Origin: Euleptes europaea | Lineage: Eukaryota; Chordata; Lepidosauria; Squamata; Sphaerodactylidae | Assembly (NCBI RefSeq): GCF_029931775.1 | Contig: NC_079320.1 | Location: 40,168,510 to 40,232,509, forward strand | DNA: 64,000 nucleotides | Direction: 5' to 3' | Part shown: one piece after another, positions 1 to 11,499 of the stretch | Layout: each line of letters begins with the position of its first letter | Position numbering within the stretch: the stretch's first letter is position 1 | Notes under the pieces: model-generated | Seen by the model: only the letters and a program-made list of their open reading frames with translations | The model's database searches: none | What the model was told of the DNA's origin: nothing | Translations under genes and position numbers: made by a program

Positions 1-235
1 GTAGGGTTTTCAAGGCAAAAGATGTTCAAAGGTGCTTTGCCACTGCCTGCCTCCGTGTCACAACCCTGGTATTCCTTGGAGGTCTCCCATCCAAATACTA
101 GCCAGGATCAGGGATAAGAGTGTGTAACTGGCCCAAGGTCACCCAGCAAGCTTCCATGGCATGATTGGGAATTCGAACCTGGATTTCCCAGGTCCTAGTC
201 CAACACCTTCTCCACCACACCATGCTGGCTAATAA
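1..235 (-). repeat. Composite tRNA/5S-like SINE, minus strand
   Basis: Read on the minus strand it begins AGCCAGCATGGTGTGGTGGA, a tRNA-like head with an A-box and a B-box (GGTTCGAATTCC). A 5S-like block follows (CTAGTATTTGGATGGGAGAC), then the GGCAATGGCAAA-type tail region. It is cut by the window edge. The same structure is complete at about 21437-21697. Confidence 0.8.
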
Positions 236-1466
236 ATAAGATCATATTACATTAATTAATTACCATCTGAACAATGAAATGGCTCTAGGGCTGAAAATGC
301 TTTAGTTCTATGTCATTCATGGTTTTGTATTACCAGGAACTCCATTCTAGAGTGAAGATACCCAAGAGAAGACAGTTCCATATCAATTAAGAAACGTCTT
401 GTTGGGTTTTCTTTGCCTTGGCAGCAAATTTAAAATACTATTTATAGTGCTGAATGTTGTTTTCTGCTGTTTTTATGCCCCTGACTTGTTTTTATGGCAA
501 GGATATTATTATTTGTAAATTTTATTCTTTTTTATGATTTTGTGTTGGGTTTTTTAAAATTTATTTTGTGAGCTGCCTCAAGGAGATCCCTGGAAAGGCT
601 GCATTTGCATTTTCTAAATATATAAATCACTAATAACAGTAAATATAGTTAATGCACAATGCAGCAATTTTTTTACCTGAATGATTTTATTTGCACTCCC
701 ACAGGAAGAAAAGGACATTCTCCTTCTCTGTAAATACTATCCTCCTACTCCGTAGAAATCTGCATGATGTTGGGTGAGTTTAGCAAACCTATCTGTACAG
801 AGTCCCATGTCTAATAAGAAGCTGATTCTTCATGTGCTGGTCCAGGCAGGTGCTTTTCAGGAATGCCATTGCTGCATGTATAGGAAACCAAGAACCTGGT
901 TCAGACATGACATTGTGGAATTTTGAATGGGTACATTGTTTATTCATGCCCAGTGTCACAATTCAGTCGGCCCTCAGTCAGTAAGATCAAATAACAAATT
1001 AGCACCCTAATATGGGTTCACACATATTTTTGTCTGTTTTGAAATACTGGAGAATGGAGCAGATAGGGAGGGATAAAGGGGCTTGCATTGCCCTGTTATA
1101 TCAGAGAGGAGAAGGAACAAATTCTAGTTTTGTTTAAAACAACACTCTCTCGCTTAACTAGGCCATCAGGGGGGCAGGGTGGGGGAAAGCCTGTTCCTCT
1201 ACCTCCTTCCCTCTGCAGCACCTTGCCTGATCATAGAGGTAGGGTTGCCAACCTCCAGGTCATCCATTAGAAGCAGGAAGTCATACACTGTATGAACGGC
1301 TACGAGCACACGGAAGAATTTAAAGCTTGAAAAAATATCTATGAAATGGGAATTTGCCGGAAGCCCATTGCGTGATATTCTTGCTCCATTGCTTTTTGTT
1401 CCGTGTATGGACTTTTATATGTGAGCGTTTTAACGCCTTTTGTACCTCTTAACGCTTTGTGTTCAA

Positions 1467-3303
1467 CTTCCAGTAGAGAGCTGATCCCAGCAAGATGTCC
1501 CCCAAGATCTCTCGAGGGAACCAAGAGGCATTCTGAACCGGGGGCCCCCCAAAAGCCCTGACTCCGATCCTAAATAGTGGATCGGAATGCAGGCAACCCC
1601 CTGCTGCCGAAGAAGAGCGGTTTGACTCCCACCCCCCTCCCACAAGAGCCGCTTGATGCGGAGGAGGGTTGGTTGAAGTCCTGCCAGGCTGAGGAGGAAC
1701 TCCACCGCCAAGAATGTCTCATGGATTTAGGCTGTGATCTCCTCTATCTTAAACCGTACATCGAACAAGCTAATAACAGAGAACCCCGATTTCCAACATC
1801 CGAGTAAGTTATATGAGCTCCTTTTGTCAACTAATTCGATTTTGAATGACTGGAACTTTTAAAAATGGGCTAAAGACTCTGCACTCCCTCACCCAGGATT
1901 TTAAGTGATTTTCCAACTAAAAAGACTATCTATTTAAACTAAAAACTGAATTAGCAGGCAAACAAAACAATCGGAAAGAACTGAGTGGCGTAAATAGCTA
2001 CCAATCGGCGGCTGTGGGGTAGCAGGGGAGAAGAGAAATCTTTCGCTTTCGATTCTCCATTCCTTTACCTTAGGAGAGTCCTCCAGCCACATTGTTATTC
2101 AGGAAGTGGCCTCTCTAGGATGACAGGAAATCACAGGTCTCCAAGCAACAGGAACAATCAGCTACACAAATGACTTTGACTATTACTCAAAAACTTGTTG
2201 GCATAATAAATGAGATCAAGGAAATGAAAGATCAAATTACAGTAATGAAAAAGGGTATGAATAAGATGGAACTTTCAGTTAAAAACAATACTGAAGAATT
2301 GAAAGGAGTTAAAATGGACATGAAATCTCAAGCTCAACAAACTGAAGCATTATGTTTCCAGGAAGAGCGAGTGAAGGACCAACTAGCTGTTTTGGACCTG
2401 CAACAGAGAGAATCTAACCTGCGCATACGCAATTTGCCTGAAAGACTAGGGGGTAACAAGAGAGACCATCATAAGATCACTTGCTGATATATTTCATTTA
2501 AATGAACAAGAATTAAATGATGCAATAAACAAAATATACAGAATCCCCTTGTCAACTCGAGTACAGAAAACAACAGCTAGAGAGATCTTGGTCTCTTTCT
2601 TTGACATCAGGATGAAAAATATCATTATGAAACTTCATTTGGAGAATCGTTTAAGTGTAGATGATACACCGTTAATAATTCTCAAAGACATTCCTCATCG
2701 TCTGATTGAAAAGAGAGCCATCTACAAAGACTTTGCTGAGACACTGAGAAAAAAGGGAATAAAATACAGCTGGCTGTTACCACAAGGACTTACCTTCACT
2801 TATAAACAAGTTAAACACACTATCAATTCGTTGGAAGATACCAAAAACATTTTGACAAGGAATAATGAGCTGTCAGACCAGACTACAGATATACAAAAAG
2901 AAGAACCAACAGCCCAAGGAGCAATGGGTAAAGATTGTTACAAACAGGTGACCACTTCAAGAAAGCATGCAGATGGCAACAGAAACTCCGGACAAAAGAA
3001 AATTTTATTATTAATATTATATTATTATTGCTTCGTGAAACGTATTAAATAAGGGGAAAGTATAAATTTAAAATAATGATTTATAAGGATTAGAAAATAT
3101 TAATACAAAGGAGATACTAGATATTTGAAGGGAGGGAGGAAGTCGGTGGGTAAGTCAACTATAATTAATTATATTTTATATTGAAGACATGCACCTAATA
3201 ATTTTTTAATTTTTTATTGATTCAAAGATTGGTATATTGGATGTAATGTCAAATGATATATATAGTAATTATTGAAAAATAATAAAAAATATATATTAAA
3301 AAA
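1467..3303 (+). mobile_element. L1 LINE with ORF1 but no ORF2 (HAL1-like), with target duplication
   Basis: The element is bounded by a 16-bp direct repeat AACGCTTTGYGTTCAA (1451-1466 and 3304-3319, one mismatch) and ends in an A-rich tail. Codons at 2170-2487 encode a coiled coil (LVGIINEIKEMKDQI) leading into the RNA-binding domain (LRIRNLPE). A second frame from 2549 continues that domain (KGIKYSWLLPQGLTF, YKQVKHTINSLEDTKNIL), so ORF1 carries at least one frameshift. After ORF1 the sequence passes straight into an AT-rich 3' UTR; no endonuclease or reverse transcriptase is present. The matching flanks say the whole 1.84-kb unit was inserted as such, unless an internal deletion came later. 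Confidence 0.8.
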
Positions 3304-3479
3304 AACGCTTTGCGTTCAATATTTATTGTACATTTTGGACTCTGTCCCCTTGTTCTTATCAACTGCGGTTGTCTCTTTGAGTTTTTTTCCTCATAATATA
3401 TTTTCTATCAGCATAATCCAGTTGTGATATGTATTGCCTTCATTTTGGCTTGTTTTCACTTGTGCTTGGTTTTTGAATT

Positions 3480-3675
3480 CAACCTCCAGGTACTAGCTGG
3501 AGATCTCCCGCTATTACAACTGATCTCCAGCCAAAATAGATCACTTCACCTGGAGAAAATGGCTGCTTTGGCAATTGGACTCTATGGCATTGAAGCCCCT
3601 CCCCTCCCCAAACCCGCCCTCAGGCTCTGCCCCAAAAACCTCCCGCCAGTGGCAAAGAGGGACCTGGTAACCTTA
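3480..3675. repeat. Short terminal-inverted-repeat element (AACCTCCAGGTACT...GACCTGGTAACCT)
   Basis: About 200 bp with ends that pair as inverted repeats. The interior contains CTGGAGATCTCC, AATGGCTGCTTTGG and CTCCCCAAACCC. The same family occurs at about 24273-24469 and 47108-47326, and as fragments near 1241-1262 and 46072-46114. It has the size and end structure of a non-autonomous DNA transposon; the superfamily is not determined. Confidence 0.65.
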
Positions 3676-5861
3676 CACAGAGGGGGGAGGATGAGGAGGC
3701 AAATGGTGGCTGCCTGCCATGATTCGCAGGATGTGGAGGATTGGCACTGCTGTTACCTGCCTCGCTGCCAGGGGACGAGGATGGCAGGCACCACCTTGTC
3801 CCGCTGCCAGGCCTCAGCACACCAGTGAGGGACAAGGAGGGCAGGCAGAAGCCTCTCACTGCAGCCCGGAGAAGCAAGGAGGAAAGGCAGTAGCTTCCAG
3901 CCTCCCCACAGCGCGTGTGGGCACCTTGGGCTATGTAGCCGAGGGTGCTCCATATCCTTGGGCCAGCCCTGCTGAGCCACAGTAGAGCTGCCAACAGGCC
4001 TGTAGGAAAATGACATATCCATTTAAAAGAGGCTTAATTGAATGTTGTTTACCAGGTGATGTTATTTACTTCCACACTAGGAAAAGCTTCCGCTGCCCAT
4101 TTTCACAGCAAGCTTCCATTGTCACACATTAAGAGACACAACATCTTTCCGTAGACCAGAACAGGACACTATGATACAGGTTATGTATCAGCATCTGTGA
4201 GTTTGTCTGATGGGACACTTCTGCAGAGACATTTCGGGCCATGAAAATGGCAGCGGGGGTAGGGGGAGATTAAATCCTCTTGTGCTGTGGTTCTAATCCA
4301 AATCTGAGGATAGCACTGTTTAAAAAAAGAACCGTTGGGAACTCTGTAAATGGTCTTCCAGTGTTTTGTCTGATTTGGTCTTAATTCAAGCTGCCCTCTA
4401 TTTAAAAATAAATAAATATATGTATCTATCTTGGTAAATTATTTCCAGCACAGTTAATCTTCTAACTAAATATCCTGTACTGAAACCGCATTAGAAGAGT
4501 GCATTTCTAGATAATTAGTTCTTCACCAGGTGACTTCATTTTGTTTTTACTTACAAATCACTTTAATTAGTTTCACATAAAATGCTAAGATAAGCTTAAG
4601 ATCTGCTTTCACGAGGAGAGAAGCAATAATGAAGCATGCACTGTTATTTTGTGAATGCCTCATACAGCACCACTTAGTTATTGTAGCTTTATCTGGGAGA
4701 CTCATGGATTAATTAGCTGCCTCTCTGGCCCAGTGCCATCTTATGGGGACACCTGCACATTTATTAGAAGTTCATAGGTATTCTGCTACTGCTCTTAAGG
4801 AGAGCAGTTCAGGGAATACCATCCCAGTTCTAAGTATATTTATATGGAAGAAACACAAATACTTCATTCTTAACTGCCCTACTTGCCTGAATGTCTCAGG
4901 ACGCACTGGCTTAAAAAACCTGTACAATTGGATTATTACATACATGTGGGGACAATACATTAGTCAACAAATTAGAAAGGCAAGAAGGATTAAACGCACC
5001 AAAGAAAATAGTTCAACGCACAAAAGGCTTTCTGTCTCATATTTGTTTCGAAAAGCCTATGTCACCTTGATCCAAAATGTCACCGAGTTGACATTTTGAC
5101 TAATGCACCAGAATAATACGCCTATGTTGACTTAGGCATTCATGTTGTCAGGTTCTCTTATTTGGCCTTCCATCTGTGTATTGTCATTGTCTGCCACGCT
5201 ACTTCCTTTCAGCCAAGTTCATGTTAGCTGTAAGAGAGCCAGGCAGGTGTGATTTCATCTAATCTGTGCCCTGCCCTCACTCCTGCTTCTCTTCCTGTTC
5301 TCAGTGTGAACAGGGCTTATTTCTAAGAAAACCGAAATAAATCAGATAGACTTTCAGAGAAAAAATACCCCACTCAGTACCTTACATTATGCCAAGAGTT
5401 CAAAGAAAAGCTACTTAAGAGCAGTATTAGAGATCTCCACTGAGTCCTGCATGGGAGTGAGCAGCCAAACTAGACAATACAAGTAGTCTTGAGTAACTTT
5501 CCACTGCCTTCTTCAAACCAAAACCCAAAACTAGTATTGGGAGCCAGCAAGTTTCAGTAGAACAGCCTGAAGGTGGTGGGTTTTGCTGAACTGTGGCCAT
5601 TCCAGCTGTTTTCCGCTCAAAATGTGCCCCTAAGCTACTTTTTCACCTGCAAGGAAGAAAAAGATACAAGATTTCTATTTTTCTACAGTAGGAAGAAAAG
5701 CAGAGGGGAGGGCATTTTGAGCAGAAAATAGCTTGGGGGAAGGGTTAAGAGGCCTCTTTCTTTCCCTATCTCTGTGCTTAAATTTGCAATATCCTGGGAC
5801 TGCTGTTAGTTTTTTTAAAAGTAGAGAAAATTACACACTGTTCCATTTAGTTTGGGACATT

Positions 5862-6360
5862 TTATTTATTTATTTACTTTATTTATACCTCCCCTTTCTT
5901 TCCAATAGGAGCCCCGTGGTGCAGAGTGGTAAGCTGCAGTACTGCAGAAAAGCTCTGCTCACAACCTGAGTTCGATCTCAATGGAAGTCGGTTTCAGGTA
6001 GCCGGCTCAAGGCTGACTCAGTCTTCCATCCTTCTGAGGTTGGTAAAATGAGTACCCAGCTTGCTGGGGGTAAAGCAGAGACGACTGGGGAAGGCAATGG
6101 CAAACCACCCCATGAACAAAGTCTGCCTAGTAAATGTTGGGATATGGCGTTACCCCATGGGTCAGTAATGACCCGGTGCTTGCACTATCTTTACCTTTTC
6201 CTCTCCAATGGGGCTCCAAAGCAGCTTACATTATTCTTCTGTCCTCCATTTTTTCTCACAACAACTCTGTGAGGTAGGTCAGGCTGAGCATGTTCGATTG
6301 GCCCAAAAGTCATTCAGTGAGCTTCCATGACAGAGTGGGAATTTAAACACTGGGTCTCCC
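5862..6360 (-). repeat. tRNA-SINE with L2-like tail, split by a second SINE
   Basis: The tail half (5862-5908, TTTATACCTCCCCTTTC) and the body (about 6208-6360, AACAACTCTGTGAGGTAGGT through CTTCCATGACAGAGTGGGAATT) form one minus-strand SINE. It matches the uninterrupted copies at 38165-38405 and 46801-47014. The gap between the halves holds a plus-strand SINE. Confidence 0.75.
5909..6207 (+). repeat. tRNA-derived SINE, GCCCCGTGGTGCAGAGTGG family
   Basis: The head GCCCCGTGGTGCAGAGTGGT and the body GGTTTCAGGTAGCCGGCTCA identify the same family as the copies at 17925, 19025 and 60414. It ends in ACTATCTTTACCTTTT. It is nested in an older SINE; the flanks CTTTCCAATAGG and CTCTCCAATGGG look like a slightly diverged target duplication. 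Confidence 0.85.
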
Positions 6361-6525
6361 TAGAGATCGGAACCGGAGGGGTGGCATCCTCGGCTGGCGT
6401 GCCCGCTGCAGGCTTGCCAGCCAAGATCGAGAGGGGGAGATCAGGAGGGGGCGGCCATGGTGAGCTCAGCAATGGGGGAGGGATTCCCCCCACAAGTTTC
6501 GGGGGGGGGGCACTTGTAAAAAATC

Positions 6526-6933
6526 TAATACCACTTCTAGTAATACCAGAACTTGATTTTGGCTTGATGTAATCCATTTGTACCTGCTAGCCCCCCCCCC
6601 TTTTTTTCAGCTTTGAAAGTTGTATTTCCTCAGAATTGGTCATGGACTTGTAAGGTGGACTTAGGCAAACTACTATCCTTCAGATAAATTTTTTCCCCCA
6701 GAAACCGTTGCAAGAATGGAAAGGGCTTTGCTGTTCTTCCCATTAAACAAAAAAAGTTAGAACAGTGGACATGAGGCAATAATATGCAGGCTGCTTACCT
6801 TCTGAGATCTGAGGAGATCAGGCTAGCCTGGCCCATCCAGGTCAGGGCGAATTTTAAATTACAGTATTAAAACAAAAGATTAAGTGATCTCTTAAAGTGA
6901 TCTAAGATACCAATATTACTAGAAGTGGTATTA
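6526..6933. repeat. Segment bounded by 20-bp inverted repeats
   Basis: TAATACCACTTCTAGTAATA at 6526-6545 recurs as its reverse complement at 6914-6933. Between them lie a low-complexity stretch and a 5S-SINE fragment. This could be a small terminal-repeat element or a local rearrangement; no flanking duplication was found. Confidence 0.35.
6786..6848 (-). repeat. 5S rRNA-derived SINE fragment
   Basis: The minus strand reads CCTGACCTGGATGGGCCAGG followed by the 5S-like CTGATCTCCTCAGATCTCAG. This matches the first 60 bp of the fuller copies at 14874 and 18624. Confidence 0.7.
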
Positions 6934-7086
6934 TGCAGGCTGATGGCCAGGATCTCGATCAGATCACATCATGTTAGGTCAGTGCATCCTGCCATCGCTT
7001 GGTATTAGTTTTAAGGAACAGCCAGTGGTCAGGGAGCCTTAGAGGGACTCTAGTTCCAAAGGGGCAGCAGCACTCTCCTGTTGCAG

Positions 7087-7245
7087 TAAAAACAAACAGG
7101 AGCCTTGTGGCACCTTACGGCTAACTAAAGGTTATTTCAGCATAAACTGAAATACGCTCCATGCATCTGATGAAGTAAGGTATGAAAGTTTATTCTGAAA
7201 TAAAAATCCATACATCTTTAAGATGCCACAAGACTCCTGTTTGTT
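7087..7245. repeat. Palindromic MITE-like element
   Basis: The ends AAACAGGAGCCTTGTGGCAC and GTGCCACAAGACTCCTGTTT (written in opposite sense) pair as imperfect inverted repeats. The interior carries GCATCTGATGAAGT, common in an abundant reptile repeat family. A related palindrome lies at 27309-27460. Confidence 0.65.
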
Positions 7246-7407
7246 TTTAATTGGGACTCATTATCCAGAGTGCTGTAAAGTAGTAGAGGGAAAGGCAGGC
7301 AAAGCAAGGTCAGGTGGACAGCTGGGAAAGGAGGAGAACCAGCAGGGCTGGTTACAGGATCCAAGCAGCAATCTCCCATGCTACATGGCAAACTGTTTAT
7401 GAAATTG

Positions 7408-7655
7408 AGGCAGCGTGGTGTAATGGTTAAGAGTTGCAGGCTCTAATCTGGATAACCGGGTTGGATTCCCCCACTCCTCCACATGAAGCCTGCTGGGCGA
7501 CCTTGGGCTCGTCACAGTTCTCTCAGAGCTCTCTCAGCTTCACCTACCTCACAAGGTGCCTGTTGTGGGGAGAGGAAGCGATTGTGATTGTAAACTGCTT
7601 TGAGGCTCCTTAAGGTAGAGCTGGGTATAAAACCCAACTCTTCTTCTTCAAACAG
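7408..7655 (+). repeat. Sauria-type tRNA SINE with L2-like tail
   Basis: The head is GGCAGCGTGGTGTAATGGTT, with the B-box region GGGTTGGATTCCCCCACTCC, then GGCGACCTTGGGCTCGTCAC, and the tail GGTATAAAACCCAACTCTTC. It is shorter than the copy at 9509. Confidence 0.8.
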
Positions 7656-7937
7656 TACCTACATCATATGCCCTCCCCTGTCCATTGGGTTGAACTAGGG
7701 CTTCTCATTTTTACCTCACTTAGAAGAGTTAGCTATCTTAGCAAATGTCTCCAATGAAAGGATTTTAAGTTTCTACAGGTACCATGAGCCTCTAGAACTA
7801 TCTCATATTAGCAGATGCCTGACAAGGGAGTCCTAAAGGCTAGGGACACTGCCAGCTGTGACCCTAGTTATGCCTCATCTGTCACGTTAGCATCATATGC
7901 AGTGACAAACTAAACACCGTTTTATATTTTATTTTAC

Positions 7938-8022
7938 ATTTAGAGTGCGATCCTATACGTGTTTCCCTAGAATTCAATGGGGCTTACTTCCAAGTAACTG
8001 TGCATAGTATTGCAGTCTTAGT
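7938..8022 (+). repeat. Short interspersed repeat (GCGATCCTATACGTGTTTCC)
   Basis: The core TCAATGGGGCTTACTTCCAA and the end GCATAGTATTGCAG match an abundant sauropsid short repeat. Diverged relatives are at about 20345-20420 and 29848-29920. It is partly self-complementary. Confidence 0.5.
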
Positions 8023-9508
8023 TTCAGATTTCCTTGTTACAGTGACTAAGCGAAGGAATCTCACCATGTAGTAAACTCACAGATAAAACCCAGACACTCG
8101 TTAGATTAGCATGACACACCAAAGCAAGGTTCAAAATAAAACAAGTTCTAATAATTATTCAGAAAGTGAAAAATATGCTTACCGGGCTAGAAGAAAGGAA
8201 GTAACAATGTGCACAAATAGAAACAGAAGATACCATGCAGATACCACAAAAGTATGAAGTTAAGATGTTTAAGAGAACATAAGCAGGAAATAGATTTAAT
8301 TTCTAAAACTTGATAAGGCACCTGGTAAGCCTGAACCTGAAAAAGTACTGTTGTTCTTAAATGTAGACTCCACAGCAGGTCCTACCTGATCACATTTCTT
8401 TATCACACTGCTTCTTTGTAGGAACAACTTTTCTCTCAAAAAAAAAAAAAGTTACAAGAACGAATCTACCCAGATTTTAAAGAGGCTTAGACCCACAAAT
8501 GTCACCGATTTTTAAAGTATAAATCTGGATAGTGGTGGAAGTATGTGTGCATTAACTTTGTAAGTAGCCCAAGGATGTTAAAACAAGAGAAAAAAACTTT
8601 TTTCTCTAGTTTACATCAAGTGGAATCTAATAATGATTTCTCAAGTCATGTCCATATGTATGTCCATATGTATAAATATCATAGGCATAGCAGCATGATG
8701 AAGCTAAACACTCACTTCTGTGTGCCAGTTTTGTGCAAGTTGCTTCTCGTAAAAGGGAATGGATGCCTTTTCTGAATGACTGTGGTCATCAGGCATATCG
8801 TTCCATGGATGTTCACAGAGTTACACTGTGATAAATTAGTGGCAGCAGAGGAATCATTTACAATGGTTTGCCATCTAGAAACACAGACAAAAGAAACAAA
8901 TACCTTCAAATCCCACAAGCACTCTAATTTTAATTTAAACACATTTATATGGAATTGAGAAGCAATTCAAGATACCACTCTGTGCACCATTAGTCACTGT
9001 TCATGTGGCCCAAGTGATTGTTTGAATTATTTGCAATGCTCAGAAGTAGCAATTTGGCACATCACTGTTCAGCTCACATTAGGGAGGTTGCAATGGCATG
9101 CCAATCAACTTTATGATTTGGGACCAGTACGCTCTTTTGTATTCAGCTACAGAGTACAAAATATACACACTCTGCATAGATGTGAATGGTGTTGCACATT
9201 TCAGTTGGTGCTTTTCTTGCTGAAATATACAGAAATAAGTAGGAGGAAAGAATTAGGCATCCGTGCTCATGAACTTTGCTGAGAAAGGTGACTTAAATGT
9301 ATGTGCCCGATTCAAAACTGATGAAAGGAGTATCATTCTTTAATCCTAGTACCCACACCTGTAAGAAACATGATAAGAAAGGCCCCTGGCAGGCAGCATA
9401 TTTACAATGTGCAGGGGAGTTCAGCCAGCTGCATTAAGAAGGATTTTGGGAATTTGCCCTAAGGGTTACTTCATGTTTTACAGAAAAGATGGACACGCTG
9501 GAAAGCCA

Positions 9509-9805
9509 GCTTGGTGTAGTGGTTAAGAGCGGTGGTTTGGAGCAGTGGACTCTAATCTGGAGAACCGAGCTTGATTCCCCACTCCTCCACACAAGCAGTG
9601 GAAGCTAATCTGGTGAACTGGGTTGGTTTCCCCACTCCTACACATAAGGCCAGCTGGGTGACCTTGGGCTAGTCCCAGTTCTCTCTGCTCTCAGCCCCAC
9701 TTCCCTCACAGGGTGTCAGTTGTGGGGAGGGGGAAGGAAGGTGATTGTAAGCTGGTTTGATTCTCCCTTAAGTGGTAGAGAAAGTTGGCATATAAAAACC
9801 TATGT
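9509..9805 (+). repeat. Sauria-type tRNA SINE with L2-like tail (full length)
   Basis: The head is GCCAGCTTGGTGTAGTGGTT. A duplicated middle follows: two CCCCACTCCT blocks around GGAAGCTAATCTGGTGAACT. Then comes CTGGGTGACCTTGGGCTAGT and the tail GTGGTAGAGAAAGTTGGCAT. The sequence is close to full length and little decayed. Confidence 0.85.
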
Positions 9806-10920
9806 TTACCACATATTTTATGTTATATTTGGAGGGGAGGTACATGTATGTAAATACATGAGATATATGTGCCTCGTAGCTATGACTGGTTGAGGGTCCC
9901 AGATGACTGTATACACATGGCTCCCCCTCAGTCTTTACAGAAAAGACCTGGCTAATACTGTATGGAAATGCAAATGCCATTGTTATATAAATGCATGAAT
10001 CACCCCATTGATTTCAGTGGAAATACCCTTCCAATTAAATGTATTTAGTACTGCCCACCCCAACATACCAATCCTAAAACTTTTCCTTATTCCTCATTTT
10101 TAGATTGCCCATTGAAAAATGAAATATAATTTATCTAAGTAAAAAAAAACAACACAAGTAAGTATGCTTAGGAGGACTGTTTCTAAATCTAAGTGATTAT
10201 AAAGAAGTGTAAGTAAAGTAGGAACTTCCTGGTATTTTGCACTCCCATCTAAACAGACATGCTTTCCTTATTTCATGAGCAGCTGGTTTGTTGGCTAAAT
10301 CTGTCAGGTCTGTTACAACGTTTACTAAGCTGATGCTGACTATGGAGCACCATCAGCCATTACTAATAATATTACACCCCTCTGTAATTTTAATTTTAGT
10401 TTTTAAATTAGTTCTTATGGACTTAATCTAAAAAGGTGAATGTTTTCTATTCCCAATATATTCCAGAAAGATTTTAAAAGACACCAGTAACTCTCTAGGT
10501 CTCTTTCAAGGTGAATCACCTCTTTTAAAAATGGACACGCCAAAACATAAGATGTCCAAACATAGAATAGGAAAAGAAAAAAAAACAGAGGGTAGACAGG
10601 ATGATCTAATTAAGCTCAAGTACTTTTCAGGTTAGCATATGCATCCATTTTAGTTCAATAGAGTTTAGAAGTGTAGTTCCGTGGAGTTTAGAAGAATGTT
10701 GGCTGGATCATATCCATTTCTTTGGATCAATTAGTTGCTGAAGTACTTTGAAGCTACAAGCAGCAATGCTGGGAGGATTTGGAAAATGGGGAGGGGCTAT
10801 GAAACTTTATTCTATAGGAAACCGATCTAAATATTGGAAATGGATATCACCACCCCATCCCCACTTTGTCTCTTAGCTCTATTACCAGGTTTTGTCTCCT
10901 GCTGGTGCTGTTAAAATGCT

Positions 10921-11029
10921 AGAATGTTTGTAGCATATATCAGTCCTGTAGTTTACTAACGTAGCTACTATCTGGTAAACAGTAGCTACATCAGTAAACT
11001 GTAGGACTGATATTTGCTATAAACATTCT
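10921..11029. repeat. Near-perfect hairpin, 49-bp arms and 11-bp loop
   Basis: The arm 10921-10969 (starting AGAATGTTTGTAGC) pairs with 10981-11029 (ending GCTATAAACATTCT) with six mismatches in 49. On either strand several of these become G-U pairs in RNA. It lies in MGAT4D intron 1. The likely origin is a palindromic MITE; a hairpin RNA is a possibility only. Confidence 0.75.
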
Positions 11030-11499
11030 GCAAGTAAATGCAGGATATATGCAGGGTTTGGTTACATCAATCTGGGCTACTTTGATGCTATGCAATATTT
11101 ATTGTCTTCCAAGACACTACTGCTACAATTAAAAACACCACCTTTGGGATATTAGTGGTAGGCAGATTTACTTTGAAACAAATAAAGTCATAATTTGCCA
11201 TGCATGTGGAAGTATGTCCCGTTGAACAACAAGTGGGACCGTTTTTTAGTAAATTGGCATAGAGTTGGAATGTAAATTCTATTGAAATTAAAGGTAGTTG
11301 TTTCCAAGTAAACACGCTTCAGTGCAAATCCATTGGCCTTCTGATCCCGAATACACGAAAGACAAACCTGGGTATGGTTTATTGTTTGAATGCACCGGAT
11401 CCAACAGATCAAACCCTGGCAAACCATACAGTCGTGACGCCGATCTCGGTGCCCACCAGTCCCCCCGGCAGATGGAAGAAATCAGCACAGGAGGCACAG

